Assembly: GCA_050943595.1 (NCBI GenBank)
Contig: JBMNPM010000007.1
Span: forward strand, 1-64,000
Length of the DNA stretch: 64,000 bases
Direction of reading: 5' to 3'
DNA from: JAXGXJ01 sp050943595
GTDB taxonomy: Bacteria > Actinomycetota > Thermoleophilia > RBG-16-64-13
The translations under genes and the position numbers were made by a program. Below are positions 44,047 through 52,365 of this stretch, one piece after another (position 1 is the first letter of the stretch; every line of letters begins with the position of its first letter). Below the pieces are notes generated by a model that did no database searches, was not told where the DNA came from, and saw only the letters and a program-made list of their open reading frames with translations.

Positions 44047-44931
44047 TCACCACCCACGATGCTGGACAAGATCCTCACGCTGCAGAGAGCCGATCTCCAG
44101 GCCTGGCATGGCCTCCCCCAATCCGCGCGACACACGGGCCAGGATGCTGGGGTCCTGATAGTGGGTAGTAGCCTCAACGATGGCCTTAGCCCGTTGCTTG
44201 GGATCTGCACTTTTGAAGATTCCTGAACCGACGAAGATACCGTCGGCACCCAACTGCATCATGAGCGCTGCATCCGCAGGCGTGGCTATCCCTCCGGCCG
44301 AGAAATTGACCACAGGTAGTCTCCCATTTTTGGCCACCCAGGCGACCAGTTCGTAGGGGGCCTGCATGTCTTTGGCCGCCCGGAAGAGCTCGTCCTCATC
44401 CATACCGGCCAAAGCGCGGACTTGGTCTGTAATGGCCCGCATGTGTCGGACCGCCTCGACCACGTTGCCGGTGCCCGCCTCTCCCTTGGTGCGGACCATG
44501 GCGGCCCCCTCGGTGATCCGTCTCAGAGCCTCCCCCAGGTTGAGCGCTCCACAGACGAAGGGCACCTTGAATTTCCACTTATTGATGTGGTGAGCATCAT
44601 CGGCCGGCGTGAGCACTTCGCTTTCGTCGATGTAGTCAACGTCCAGGGCCTCGAGTATCTGGGCCTCCACAAAGTGACCGATGCGTGCTTTGGCCATGAC
44701 GGGGATGCCGACCGCCTGCCGGATCTCCACTATTTTCTCGGGGTCGGCCATACGCGCCACCCCACCTTCCTTACGTATGTCGGCCGGAACGCGCTCCAGC
44801 GCCATGACGGCGCAAGCGCCTGCTTCCTCAGCCAGACGCGCCTGATCAGCCGTGGTGACATCCATGATGACCCCGCCCTTGAGCATCTCCGCGAGGCCCA
44901 TCTTGACTCTGGGTGTTCCCTCTTCTTTCAT
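44047..44931 (-). CDS. pdxS: Pyridoxal 5'-phosphate synthase subunit PdxS
   Basis: Condenses ribose 5-phosphate, glyceraldehyde 3-phosphate and ammonia into PLP in the DXP-independent route. 294 aa, complete TIM barrel: MLKGGVIMDVTTADQARLAE, ERVPADIRKEGGVARM, the active Lys in PVMAKARIGHF, second Lys in MVRTKGEAGTGNV, and NFSAGGIATPADAALMM. The glutaminase partner pdxT is not next to it, so it must be elsewhere. A possible riboswitch and terminator precede it. Confidence 0.97.
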   Translation of the reverse strand: MKEEGTPRVKMGLAEMLKGGVIMDVTTADQARLAEEAGACAVMALERVPADIRKEGGVARMADPEKIVEIRQAVGIPVMAKARIGHFVEAQILEALDVDYIDESEVLTPADDAHHINKWKFKVPFVCGALNLGEALRRITEGAAMVRTKGEAGTGNVVEAVRHMRAITDQVRALAGMDEDELFRAAKDMQAPYELVAWVAKNGRLPVVNFSAGGIATPADAALMMQLGADGIFVGSGIFKSADPKQRAKAIVEATTHYQDPSILARVSRGLGEAMPGLEIGSLQREDLVQHRGW

Positions 44932-44999
44932 TGCCGCCCTTTCGCTTAACCTTTAGACGCATCGCTATCAATCTTGCAGATTGAAGGAGTGCGGCATCA

Positions 45000-45022
45000 A
45001 AAAAAGCGTCCATCAGGACGCC
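45000..45022 (-). terminator. Intrinsic terminator in the pdxS leader
   Basis: Minus strand GCGTCC-TGAT-GGACGC followed by TTTTTTT. It stands 70 nt before the pdxS start and after a riboswitch-like sequence, so it is probably an attenuator. Confidence 0.82.
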
Positions 45023-45029
45023 CAAATGG

Positions 45030-45160
45030 TAGAGGTAGACTCGCTTCCCTCCGCTGGCATCACCCTGCTCAGAATCGCAGGATCAGTGGCCGGACCATAC
45101 TCTTGACAACGGCGCTCCCAGCCGCAAGAACCTTACCACGCCTGCCGCGACGCTGCCACC
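45030..45160 (-). promoter_or_regulatory. Candidate TPP-like riboswitch upstream of pdxS
   Basis: The minus strand reads CTGAGCAGGGTGATGCCAGC then GGAGGGAAGC at 45042-45071. This closely follows the 3' half of the THI-box (CTGATCTGGGTAATGCCAGC, GTAGGGAAGC). A GGCTGGGA block about 50 nt earlier may be the GGCTGAGA element. The P1 stem and 5' GGGGTGC block are not clear, so the class is uncertain. A terminator follows at 45022-45000. Bases 45160-45420 show no gene. Confidence 0.35.
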
Positions 45161-45423
45161 TTACAATACCCCGCTGGCACCCGGTCGCGACCCCACGAGG
45201 AACGGCTGCCTTCACGCACCATCCCCGCAGCCCCTAGGGGGATTCCCGAAGAGCTGAGCCACCCCGAATCCTGCCACCAGGTACACCGATACAGCCGATA
45301 CAGCCACAGGAGCTCCATGAATCAAGAACTTCTTGTCCGGTTTTGACTTCTCCGCACCACCGTCATGGGTCACACCCCACACCTTACCTCCATACCCACG
45401 CGCCCCCTCTGTCCGGCAGGCTC

Positions 45424-45457
45424 ACTTGTATCAGACGGTGACTTGTATCAGACGGTG
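45424..45457 (+). repeat. Perfect tandem 17-bp direct repeat
   Basis: ACTTGTATCAGACGGTG occurs at 45424-45440 and again at 45441-45457, upstream of the YvlD-like gene. It could be a paired activator or repressor site, or chance duplication. Confidence 0.7.
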
Positions 45458-45547
45458 GGGTATTCGGGCAGTCCACGCAGGGATAGACCATAATGTCTAT
45501 AGTTGATTGAGTCGCAACCAGATCCGAGGCACAGAAAAGGACAGGGC

Positions 45548-45931
45548 ATGCGCGGTCTTCTCACTCGCTGGGCAATCACCGCGGCAGCAGTGGCTGTGGC
45601 TGCCTGGCTGGTACCCGGCATCTACGTGGAAGAGCCTCACCGCATCTGGACGGTCGTGCTCGTGGCACTCGTTTTAGGCTTAGTCAACGCCCTCATCCGT
45701 CCTTTCGTCTCCGTCTTGACGTGCGGTCTCACCGTACTGACACTTGGCCTATTCACACTGGTGATCAATGCTCTCATGCTCTGGCTGGCCTCGTGGATCG
45801 CCGCTGAGGGCCTAGGGCTGGGTTTCCATGTCGACGGCTTCTGGAACGCCCTGCTGGGCTCTATCATCATCAGCATCGTCTCTTTCATCGCCAGCACCTT
45901 TGTACGCGACAGACACTCCAGGAGAAGGTGA
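45548..45931 (+). CDS. YvlD/phage-holin-4-like membrane protein
   Basis: 127 aa with four hydrophobic helices, matching the 'phage holin family 4' (YvlD) group: LTRWAITAAAVAVAAWLVPG, LGLVNALIRPFVSVLT, LGLFTLVINALMLWLASW, and NALLGSIIISIVSFIAS. The N-A-L-I-R-P motif is diagnostic. Role unknown; not a true phage holin here. ATG 45548 follows AAAGGACAGGGC; a longer front from 45503 has no ribosome-binding site. Confidence 0.88.
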   Translation: MRGLLTRWAITAAAVAVAAWLVPGIYVEEPHRIWTVVLVALVLGLVNALIRPFVSVLTCGLTVLTLGLFTLVINALMLWLASWIAAEGLGLGFHVDGFWNALLGSIIISIVSFIASTFVRDRHSRRR

Positions 45932-45952
45932 CCGCTGCAGAAGTGCGACCTC

Positions 45953-46912
45953 TTAGCGGGGATACAAGGGTCCAGCAGCCGCCGCCTCACTCAGCGCGCG
46001 CAGGTTCCGGCCCAATACCTTAGAGTAGCCGTCCAGATCAAGTGCGGCCAACCTGGTCCGTAGCGCCTCCGGCAACTCGTCGGCGGGCAGGTCTTGGAGA
46101 ATCACATCGGTCTCGGCGCGATCGAATTCAGCCACCACTTTAGGCAACCGGCTGAAGGTGCGGTTGGCCGGACACAGAGCCTGGCAGCGCATGCAGCCCA
46201 CCAGGCTATTGTGAGCACGGATGTCGAGCCACTCGGGCCATTCACCCTCACCTTCGTTGAAGAAAGCCAGGCAACGCGCCCCGTCGATCACGGTGCCGTT
46301 CTCAGGGATGCAACCGGTCGGACATACGTGACTGCAGTTGCAACACGCCGGGCAGAGACTCAAACGCGGACTGCCCGCGAGTTGATAATCCACGGCCCCC
46401 AGATCGGCATCGGTGCAGAAAACCTCCAGCCGCGCGAACGTACCCATGCCTCTAACATAGGTATGGTTGTTACGTCCATATCGAGCCAGGCCGGAATAGA
46501 CGGCCAACAACTTGGCAGGACCGGTGGCCACCCCCACGGAAAAACCCGCGGGCTCCAGGATGGACCGCAGGACCCCCATGCAGCGCTCCCGCTCTTGGGT
46601 GTGGATGTAGGTGGGCGGGATGACGGCCTCCAACGGACCGCCCTCCAGATGAAAGCGTACCTTCACAGGCTGCGAAGACCACGCCACCACTATGAGCGTG
46701 CGCACCGTGGAGACCTCAGCCGGGCAGGAGAAGGTAAAACTCTCACGATGCCCACCCTCGCCATACACAGTGTCGCTCAGCAGGCACTGCTCACACAGGC
46801 CGGTCAATATGGCTTCCAGATCGGCTGTCAGCTCCGGACGGACGAGACGGTGATCGTAGCCGGCTTCGCGCAGGCTCCTGGCGATCTGGTCTCTGATCAC
46901 GTCATCAGGCAC
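45953..46912 (-). CDS. QueG-related double [4Fe-4S] protein
   Basis: 319 aa. The C-terminal half has two ferredoxin motifs, CPACCNCSHVCPTGCI and CMRCQALCPANRTF, in the spacing of epoxyqueuosine reductase (QueG) and corrinoid reductases. The N-terminal half (YSGLARYGRNNHTYVRGMGTF) resembles QueG GRNTLLL-region sequences. It is shorter than QueG and lacks its C-terminal HEAT repeats, so tRNA modification is not certain. Corrinoid reductive activation is a reasonable alternative given B12 metabolism here. Confidence 0.78.
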   Translation of the reverse strand: MPDDVIRDQIARSLREAGYDHRLVRPELTADLEAILTGLCEQCLLSDTVYGEGGHRESFTFSCPAEVSTVRTLIVVAWSSQPVKVRFHLEGGPLEAVIPPTYIHTQERERCMGVLRSILEPAGFSVGVATGPAKLLAVYSGLARYGRNNHTYVRGMGTFARLEVFCTDADLGAVDYQLAGSPRLSLCPACCNCSHVCPTGCIPENGTVIDGARCLAFFNEGEGEWPEWLDIRAHNSLVGCMRCQALCPANRTFSRLPKVVAEFDRAETDVILQDLPADELPEALRTRLAALDLDGYSKVLGRNLRALSEAAAAGPLYPR

Positions 46913-46937
46913 AGAGACACCTCCTTACCCGACCAAA

Positions 46938-47098
46938 AGGCTGCTGAAATATGACACTTCGCCCCCGGAACGCGGGTCGGCACGCGCGAAAAAAGGATAG
47001 AGGAAACGCGAATAGCAGCGCTATTCGCGCGACCGATGAGGCACTATCGTGCTACTCAGCGCGTTCTGGGGGCTGGGGTTTCGTTTTCAGCAGCCTCC
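46938..47098 (+). repeat. Dispersed 160-bp imperfect palindrome, copy B (MITE-like)
   Basis: Begins AAGGCTGCTGAAATATGAC, ends CGTTTTCAGCAGCCTC. The centre GCGAATAGCAGCGCTATTCGC is a perfect hairpin. Same family as copies A and C. It lies between divergent genes. Bases 47099-47300 show no gene. Confidence 0.88.
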
Positions 47099-47300
47099 TA
47101 ACAGTAGTGATCCCAACATTTTCGCACAGGACCGGGTGGACACCACTGGTGCCTGCGAGAGTGCCTACGAGAACTGTCGTGGCGGCATCGACGACGCGAC
47201 GATGTCTCGTGGAGTCGCGTATTATCGAGAACGCTGCATACACATTCAAGCAGCCCGAACCACCTGTGACGTGAATCGACGAAAGATTTAGAGGCCCCAG

Positions 47301-47939
47301 ATGCAACAGTCACCGCCACATCTTATCGGATATCCACTCACCTACAGCGTCGATTATCCAGACCGTCAGCTGGACCGGCTTACTACAGGACTGCGTTTCC
47401 TCTGGATCATCCCTATCGGGGTGATAGCGTCTCTGCTCGCCACCGGAACCATCTTTGGGGAGAACATATACTGGTCATGGCAATGGGCCTCCAGTGGAGT
47501 CGTCTTCCTACCTGCGCTCCTGATGATCCTCTTTCGTCAGAAGTACCCGCGCTGGTGGTTCGATTGGAATCTGCAACTCACCCGCTTTCTGGCGCGTGTG
47601 GGGGCATACGGCCAATTGCTTCGTGATGAGTACCCCTCCACCGACGAAGAGCAGGCCGTCCACCTGGACTTCCCCTATCCGGACGCCCAGCAACTCAATC
47701 GCTGGCTCCCTCTGGTGAAGTGGTTCTTAGCCATCCCTCACTGGGTGATCCTCTATTTTCTCTACATCGCTGTGTTCGTGTGCGTGGTGATCGCTTGGTT
47801 CGCCATCCTCTTCACAGGCAGATACCCGCGTGCGCTCTTCGACTTTGTGGTCGGGGTGAACCGCTGGGCACTACGTGTAGCGGCCTACGCCCTACTGTTG
47901 GTGACTGACGAATACCCGCCGTTCTCGCTCTCTGAGTGA
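47301..47939 (+). CDS. DUF4389 membrane protein
   Basis: 212 aa with two homologous halves, each with a pair of membrane helices and an R-x-P-R/RYPR motif: FRQKYPRWWFDWNLQLTRF and LFTGRYPRALFDFVVGVNRW, each followed by RVGAY or RVAAY-type and DEYP. This is the DUF4389 pattern. Function unknown. ATG 47301 follows an AGAGG site. Confidence 0.9.
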   Translation: MQQSPPHLIGYPLTYSVDYPDRQLDRLTTGLRFLWIIPIGVIASLLATGTIFGENIYWSWQWASSGVVFLPALLMILFRQKYPRWWFDWNLQLTRFLARVGAYGQLLRDEYPSTDEEQAVHLDFPYPDAQQLNRWLPLVKWFLAIPHWVILYFLYIAVFVCVVIAWFAILFTGRYPRALFDFVVGVNRWALRVAAYALLLVTDEYPPFSLSE

Positions 47940-48042
47940 GTGAAGCTGCGGTTCCCGGTCTGTGGAGGTGGCATGCATGGCCAAGGCGTCCGCCGGCGTG
48001 CGACATGCGAACGGACGCGCAACCGAACACCGTTGATGCCTT

Positions 48043-49689
48043 CTAGCGGAGGCCCCTCACCCGGTCGGCCAAGTCGGTGGCCGCCCGATACAGGCCGGAC
48101 CCGACAGTGATGCTGTCCCCGAACTCCAGGTGCCGGTCGGACTGCGCGTCGTATCGGGGCCAAGAGACGGCGCCCTCGCCGTTCGGGTCACCCGTAGCGG
48201 CAAACCTCGTCCAATAATCCATCATCGCCGCCGACAGGTCGCGGTCGGTCTGTTCGATGGTCCCCATCTTCGCAAACAACTCCGTATTCCCGAATACATA
48301 GGGAATCTCAACGCCGTGAAAGGCGCCCAGGGGGTTGTTAAAGGGCACGCGACTGAATTGATAGAGAAAGACCCCCGGCGGCTGAGCGTTCGTCGCCGGT
48401 TCCGCAGCGCTCATAGCCCGAGCGGCAAACCGAGCGCTGGAGGCAAAACCCACCTCAGTGAGCATACGGCTGAATGCTCCGCTGATGTCCTGCGCGCCGT
48501 CGACCGGATACATCGTCAGCGCCTCCTGGACATGGGCTCCAAAGACCTTCTTCATCTGTCCTTTGTATGCAGTCGGATCTCCAGTGAGACCCTGCAGAAA
48601 GATGTTGCCCTCGTCCCGATTCGAACCTATTAAAAGGTCGACCTTCTGATAGCGGCCTTCGGCCCACAGGATAGTGGGAAGGTCGGGAAGCACGTAACCA
48701 TCGGCCACCGGCTTCCAGTGCAACCCCTGCTCCAGGACATTCGTGGCAGGGAGTACGGCGGTCAGCAATTCCTCGGGAGTCTTGCTCCGCAACGCGGCGG
48801 CGACATCACCCGCACCGGCCACACCCAGACGCCCGGCCAAAGCCTCACCGGCGACTTCCGCCTCCTTGAGAGTGCCGTTGGTAGACACACCAAAACCCTG
48901 ATCGATCAGGATGCCGCTCTGTACAATCGCCCTCTGAAAGAGACCGTCGGCCAACGGGCTCACCAGTAGATCGAGGATGCTGATGGCGCCCGCCGATTCG
49001 CCGAAGACGGTCACCTTTTGCGGATCGCCTCCAAAGGCGGCGATGTTCTTCTGCACCCAGTGCAACGCGGCTATCTGGTCCAACAGGCCGTAGTTGCCTG
49101 AGCCTCCCTGGGCCGGCTCGGCGGACAAGGCCGGGTGCGCCAAAAAGCCCAGCGGTCCCAACCGGTAGTTGATGGTCACCACAACCACACCACGGCCGGC
49201 CAATGTGGTCGCGTCATAGACCGCCATGGAGCCGGCCCCGGTCTCGAAGCTACCGCCGTGAATCCACACCATCACCGGCAGACGTTCCGTAGACGCCTTC
49301 GCCGGAGACCAGACGTTCAGATACAGACAATCCTCGCTCGTCGGCCCAACGGCGAGGTAGTCCACGCCGGCCTGGTCGGGTTGCGGACAGGCCGGACCGA
49401 ACGCCGTGCAGGCTCGATCATCGGTCCATGGTTCTACGGGCTGCGGAGCCCTCCAACGCAAATCGCCCACCGGAGGAGCGGCATAGGGAATACCCTTGAA
49501 GGACCAGATCTTCCCTTCGTGCACACCCGTAATAGGGCCACTCGCCACCTGGACCCGATCCAGACCCTGCTCATTACCACCGCAACCGACAACACCGGCC
49601 GCAAGCAGAGCAAGAACCAGGACCATCACCATGCCGCCCAACGGCCGCACGCCGGACGCCATCCTGCCGGTCGGCAACCACACTCTCAT
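48043..49689 (-). CDS. Type B carboxylesterase lipoprotein
   Basis: 548 aa, alpha/beta hydrolase. Signal peptide with lipobox GVVGC. Oxyanion region MVWIHGGSFETGAG, nucleophile Ser in VFGESAGAISI, acidic residue region SNRDEGNIF and His in FHGVEIPYVFG. Front block FKGIPYAAPPVGDLRW is classic. Predicted to hydrolyse carboxylic esters outside the membrane. ATG 49689 gives the signal peptide. No operon partner visible. Confidence 0.94.
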   Translation of the reverse strand: MRVWLPTGRMASGVRPLGGMVMVLVLALLAAGVVGCGGNEQGLDRVQVASGPITGVHEGKIWSFKGIPYAAPPVGDLRWRAPQPVEPWTDDRACTAFGPACPQPDQAGVDYLAVGPTSEDCLYLNVWSPAKASTERLPVMVWIHGGSFETGAGSMAVYDATTLAGRGVVVVTINYRLGPLGFLAHPALSAEPAQGGSGNYGLLDQIAALHWVQKNIAAFGGDPQKVTVFGESAGAISILDLLVSPLADGLFQRAIVQSGILIDQGFGVSTNGTLKEAEVAGEALAGRLGVAGAGDVAAALRSKTPEELLTAVLPATNVLEQGLHWKPVADGYVLPDLPTILWAEGRYQKVDLLIGSNRDEGNIFLQGLTGDPTAYKGQMKKVFGAHVQEALTMYPVDGAQDISGAFSRMLTEVGFASSARFAARAMSAAEPATNAQPPGVFLYQFSRVPFNNPLGAFHGVEIPYVFGNTELFAKMGTIEQTDRDLSAAMMDYWTRFAATGDPNGEGAVSWPRYDAQSDRHLEFGDSITVGSGLYRAATDLADRVRGLR

Positions 49690-49720
49690 CGTCCGCCTCC
49701 ATTAGGCTGTCCGCCTCCAC

Positions 49721-49741
49721 TAGGCTGCTGGAAAATCTTAC
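49721..49741 (+). repeat. Degenerate end of the palindromic repeat family
   Basis: CTAGGCTGCTGGAAAATCTT resembles the GAGGCTGCTGAAAA terminus of the 160-bp repeats, in the gap between esterase and FKBP genes. Confidence 0.4.
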
Positions 49742-49816
49742 CCCCCAGCGGACTCCGCAATGGACGGGCTCCGGGCTCCGCGAGCCCCTCGATCACAGCC
49801 CTGCGCATCGGTCCCC

Positions 49817-50278
49817 CTACTGAGGGCGCCCAGCAGCCAATTCCTCTTCGGACGCCGACCGGATGTCGACGACTTCAACGTCGAAGTGCAGCCTCTTACC
49901 GGCAAGAGGGTGGTTGGCGTCGACCACGACGGTGTTCTCTTTCACCTCCACGAGAGTCAGGGGGAAGGTGCCGTCGACAGTCTCTGCAGCCAACTGCATC
50001 CCGGCATTCAAAGGCATATCCGGCGGAAACTTGTCTTTGCCCACCTCAAAGATGGCGTCCTGTTGGGTCTCACCATAGGCTTCGGCCGCTTCGACGACGA
50101 TCTTAGACCGAAATCCCACGCCAACACCCTCAAGCGCCTTTTCCAGGCCGGGGACGATGTTTTCGTATCCATGCAGATAGACTAACGGAGTTCCGTTCTC
50201 ACTCGAATCGATAGTATTTCCATCATCGTCGGTGAGCGTGTAGGTGAAGCTCACGACGGCGCCTCGGGTCGCTTGCAT
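49817..50278 (-). CDS. FKBP-type peptidyl-prolyl isomerase, SlyD-like
   Basis: 153 aa, cytosolic chaperone-isomerase. VVSFTYTLTDDDGNTIDSS, then LVYLHGYENIVPGLEKALEG, the inserted-flap domain, and VDANHPLAGKRLHFDVEVV, all typical of SlyD. The C-terminal His-rich metal-binding tail of E. coli SlyD is missing. ATG 50278 is chosen because AAGGGA lies 7 nt before it; an ATG at 50296 is also in frame. Confidence 0.93.
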   Translation of the reverse strand: MQATRGAVVSFTYTLTDDDGNTIDSSENGTPLVYLHGYENIVPGLEKALEGVGVGFRSKIVVEAAEAYGETQQDAIFEVGKDKFPPDMPLNAGMQLAAETVDGTFPLTLVEVKENTVVVDANHPLAGKRLHFDVEVVDIRSASEEELAAGRPQ

Positions 50279-50521
50279 TGCGAAGTCCCTTCTCATAGGT
50301 GTTCAGCCAAGAGAGATTACTACATCGACGGACGCATCGTGGCCGGCAGGCCCATCCGCCGACGCCTCCGGCCCTCTGAATGGAGGCTCCGTCTAGATAT
50401 ACTGTATTTATCTCCCTGCGCCTCCAGCGACATCGCTCTGCCCCATCGACGCCGCGGGCTCATCCACCGGATGCCAAACGCACGGAGATGGAGCACACAA
50501 ACTAGGCGGGAGAGCGCAACA

Positions 50522-51790
50522 ATGAGCAAGGTCAGTGAGGGCGCCAATTACAAGTGGGTCATTCTGGCGGCCACAGTGTTGGTGGTCTTCGCAGCCCTGG
50601 GTCTCTCGCAGTTCAGCTATCCGGCCATCCTCCCGGCCATGCAGAAAGGCCTCCATATCAACAACACCCTGGCCGGTATCCTAGCCACAGCCAATCTGGT
50701 GGGCTACTTAGGTATGGCCACCGTCGCAGGAGCAGTGGCCACCCGCCTGGGACCACGTCGCGTCATTACCGCCGGTCTACTGCTGGCCGCGGCCGGCATG
50801 GTAATCACAGGGGTCGCCAACGGCTTCGGGATGGCGGCAGCCGGGCGCTTTCTCACCGGCATCGGCAGCGCCACAGCCAGCGTTCCGGCCCACCTGGTCC
50901 CCTCCTTCTGGTTCCCACCCCAGCGGCGCGGAGTGGCCACGGGAGCGCTTCCACTTGGTGCCTCTATGGGCCTCGTCCTGTCCGGCCCTCTGGTGCCGCG
51001 ACTCGTCAACGGCTATGGGGAGTCGGGGTGGCGAATCACGTGGTTCGTTCTGGCAGCCGTCACATTCGTTATAGCCCTCTTGGCCTTTGCAGTCATCCGT
51101 TCCCACGGGAGCCCGGACACAGAACAGTGTGCCCCTGACCACGCCGCCCCTGACCACGCCGAATCACGGGGGAGTCTGCGACACATCTACCTCTCACCGA
51201 TCATCTGGCACCTGAACGCCATCTACTTCGCCTTCGGCTTTGCCTACATGACCTATATGACCTTCTTCACCAAGCGCCTTATCGCCGATATCGGCTATAC
51301 GGACGCAGGAGCGGGCCGACTCTTCATGGTCATGGGTCTTGTCAGCATCGTCTGCGGGACGCTCTGGGGTTTGGTCTCCGACCGTGTGGGCCGCAAGTGG
51401 GCGCTCACCATAGTCCTGGGACTACAGATGGTCAGCTACCTCATCTTCGCCCTGTGGGGAGAACCCACCGGCCTCACTTTGTCGGCGTGCATCTTCGCCC
51501 TAACAGCCTGGGCGGTCCCTGCCATCATGGCCACCGTCTGCGGGGACCTCGTCGGACCGCTGTTGGCCCCCGCCGCCTTCGGCTTCCTCACTGCCTGGCA
51601 GGGTTTGGGACAGGCGACAGGGCCCTACGTCGGCGGCGCCCTGGGGGATAGTCTCCCCACCTTCAAGACGACCTACCTAGTGATAGCCGCCATGGCCTTC
51701 CTTGGCATGATCGGGACTACGCTTCTGCGAAAAAAACCGGCAGAGGCCGAGACCACTCGTCCGACCACCGGCGCCGGAACCCGGTATTAG
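50522..51790 (+). CDS. Major facilitator superfamily transporter
   Basis: 422 aa, about 12 membrane helices. YKWVILAATVLVVFAALGLS begins helix 1; MATVAGAVATRLGPRRVITA carries the first inter-helix motif, and LWGLVSDRVGRKWALTI the second, typical of MFS. Similar to uncharacterised YbfB/CynX-like or oxalate/formate-type carriers. ATG 50522 follows GGGAGAG; the frame upstream to 50273 lacks support. Substrate unknown. Confidence 0.92.
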   Translation: MSKVSEGANYKWVILAATVLVVFAALGLSQFSYPAILPAMQKGLHINNTLAGILATANLVGYLGMATVAGAVATRLGPRRVITAGLLLAAAGMVITGVANGFGMAAAGRFLTGIGSATASVPAHLVPSFWFPPQRRGVATGALPLGASMGLVLSGPLVPRLVNGYGESGWRITWFVLAAVTFVIALLAFAVIRSHGSPDTEQCAPDHAAPDHAESRGSLRHIYLSPIIWHLNAIYFAFGFAYMTYMTFFTKRLIADIGYTDAGAGRLFMVMGLVSIVCGTLWGLVSDRVGRKWALTIVLGLQMVSYLIFALWGEPTGLTLSACIFALTAWAVPAIMATVCGDLVGPLLAPAAFGFLTAWQGLGQATGPYVGGALGDSLPTFKTTYLVIAAMAFLGMIGTTLLRKKPAEAETTRPTTGAGTRY

Positions 51791-51886
51791 TACCGAGTTT
51801 TATCCCCATTCGGCACACCATCAGGGAGCGTGCGATAATAGCTGACACTGTCACTCACTCTGAAGTGCTCATATGGAGGGTGTTTG

Positions 51887-52183
51887 ATGCCTAGTTGGAT
51901 CGGACCGTGGGAAATCGCGATAGTGGTCGTTCTGGCCCTACTCATCTTCGGACCCAAGAAACTACCGGAACTCGGCTCCTCGCTGGGCCGTTCCATAACC
52001 GGCTTCAAGAAAGGCCTGAAGGAGACCAAGGAAGATGTCCAGGCGGCCATCAAGGAAGATGTGACCGTCGAGAGTGGCGCTGAGGCCAAGGCTCAGACCG
52101 CAACCCAGACCACGGCAGAAGCAACGACGACCGCTACAACGGCGGCCACCGAAGCCACACAATCTGAGAAGCCTCAAGCCTGA
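51887..52183 (+). CDS. tatA: Twin-arginine translocation protein TatA/TatE
   Basis: 98 aa. One membrane helix (WEIAIVVVLALLIFGPKKLP) ends in the invariant FGP hinge, then an amphipathic helix (ELGSSLGRSITGFKKGLKE), then an Ala/Thr-rich tail. TatA forms the pore for folded proteins. ATG 51887 has GGAGGG 6 nt before it. No tatC adjacent. A molybdopterin enzyme nearby (54.1 kb) lacks a twin-arginine leader, so it is not an evident client. Confidence 0.94.
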   Translation: MPSWIGPWEIAIVVVLALLIFGPKKLPELGSSLGRSITGFKKGLKETKEDVQAAIKEDVTVESGAEAKAQTATQTTAEATTTATTAATEATQSEKPQA

Positions 52184-52206
52184 CGAGGGTCTGACGAGCC
52201 TTATTT

Positions 52207-52238
52207 CACAATAGGACTCCGGCCGGAGTCCTATTGTG
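52207..52238. terminator. 32-bp perfect palindrome after tatA
   Basis: CACAATAGGACTCCGG is followed directly by its inverse complement. With no unpaired loop it can serve both strands between convergent tatA and serC. Confidence 0.75.
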
Positions 52239-52271
52239 CTCTCGCGCAGGTGACACCGGCCCTGCCCGCCG

Positions 52272-52309
52272 GAAGTATTACCGGGCCGGGCCCGGCCCGG
52301 TAATACTTC
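52272..52309. terminator. 38-bp perfect palindrome before the serC end
   Basis: GAAGTATTACCGGGCCGGG and its exact inverse complement. The second of two different perfect palindromes in 100 bp; no U tract, so a cruciform or mRNA-stabilising role is as likely as termination. Confidence 0.7.
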
Positions 52310-52365
52310 TCACCTTCCGCTTCCGTCGGACCCGTTTCGGTCGCGCATTATTTATTTCATGCCGG

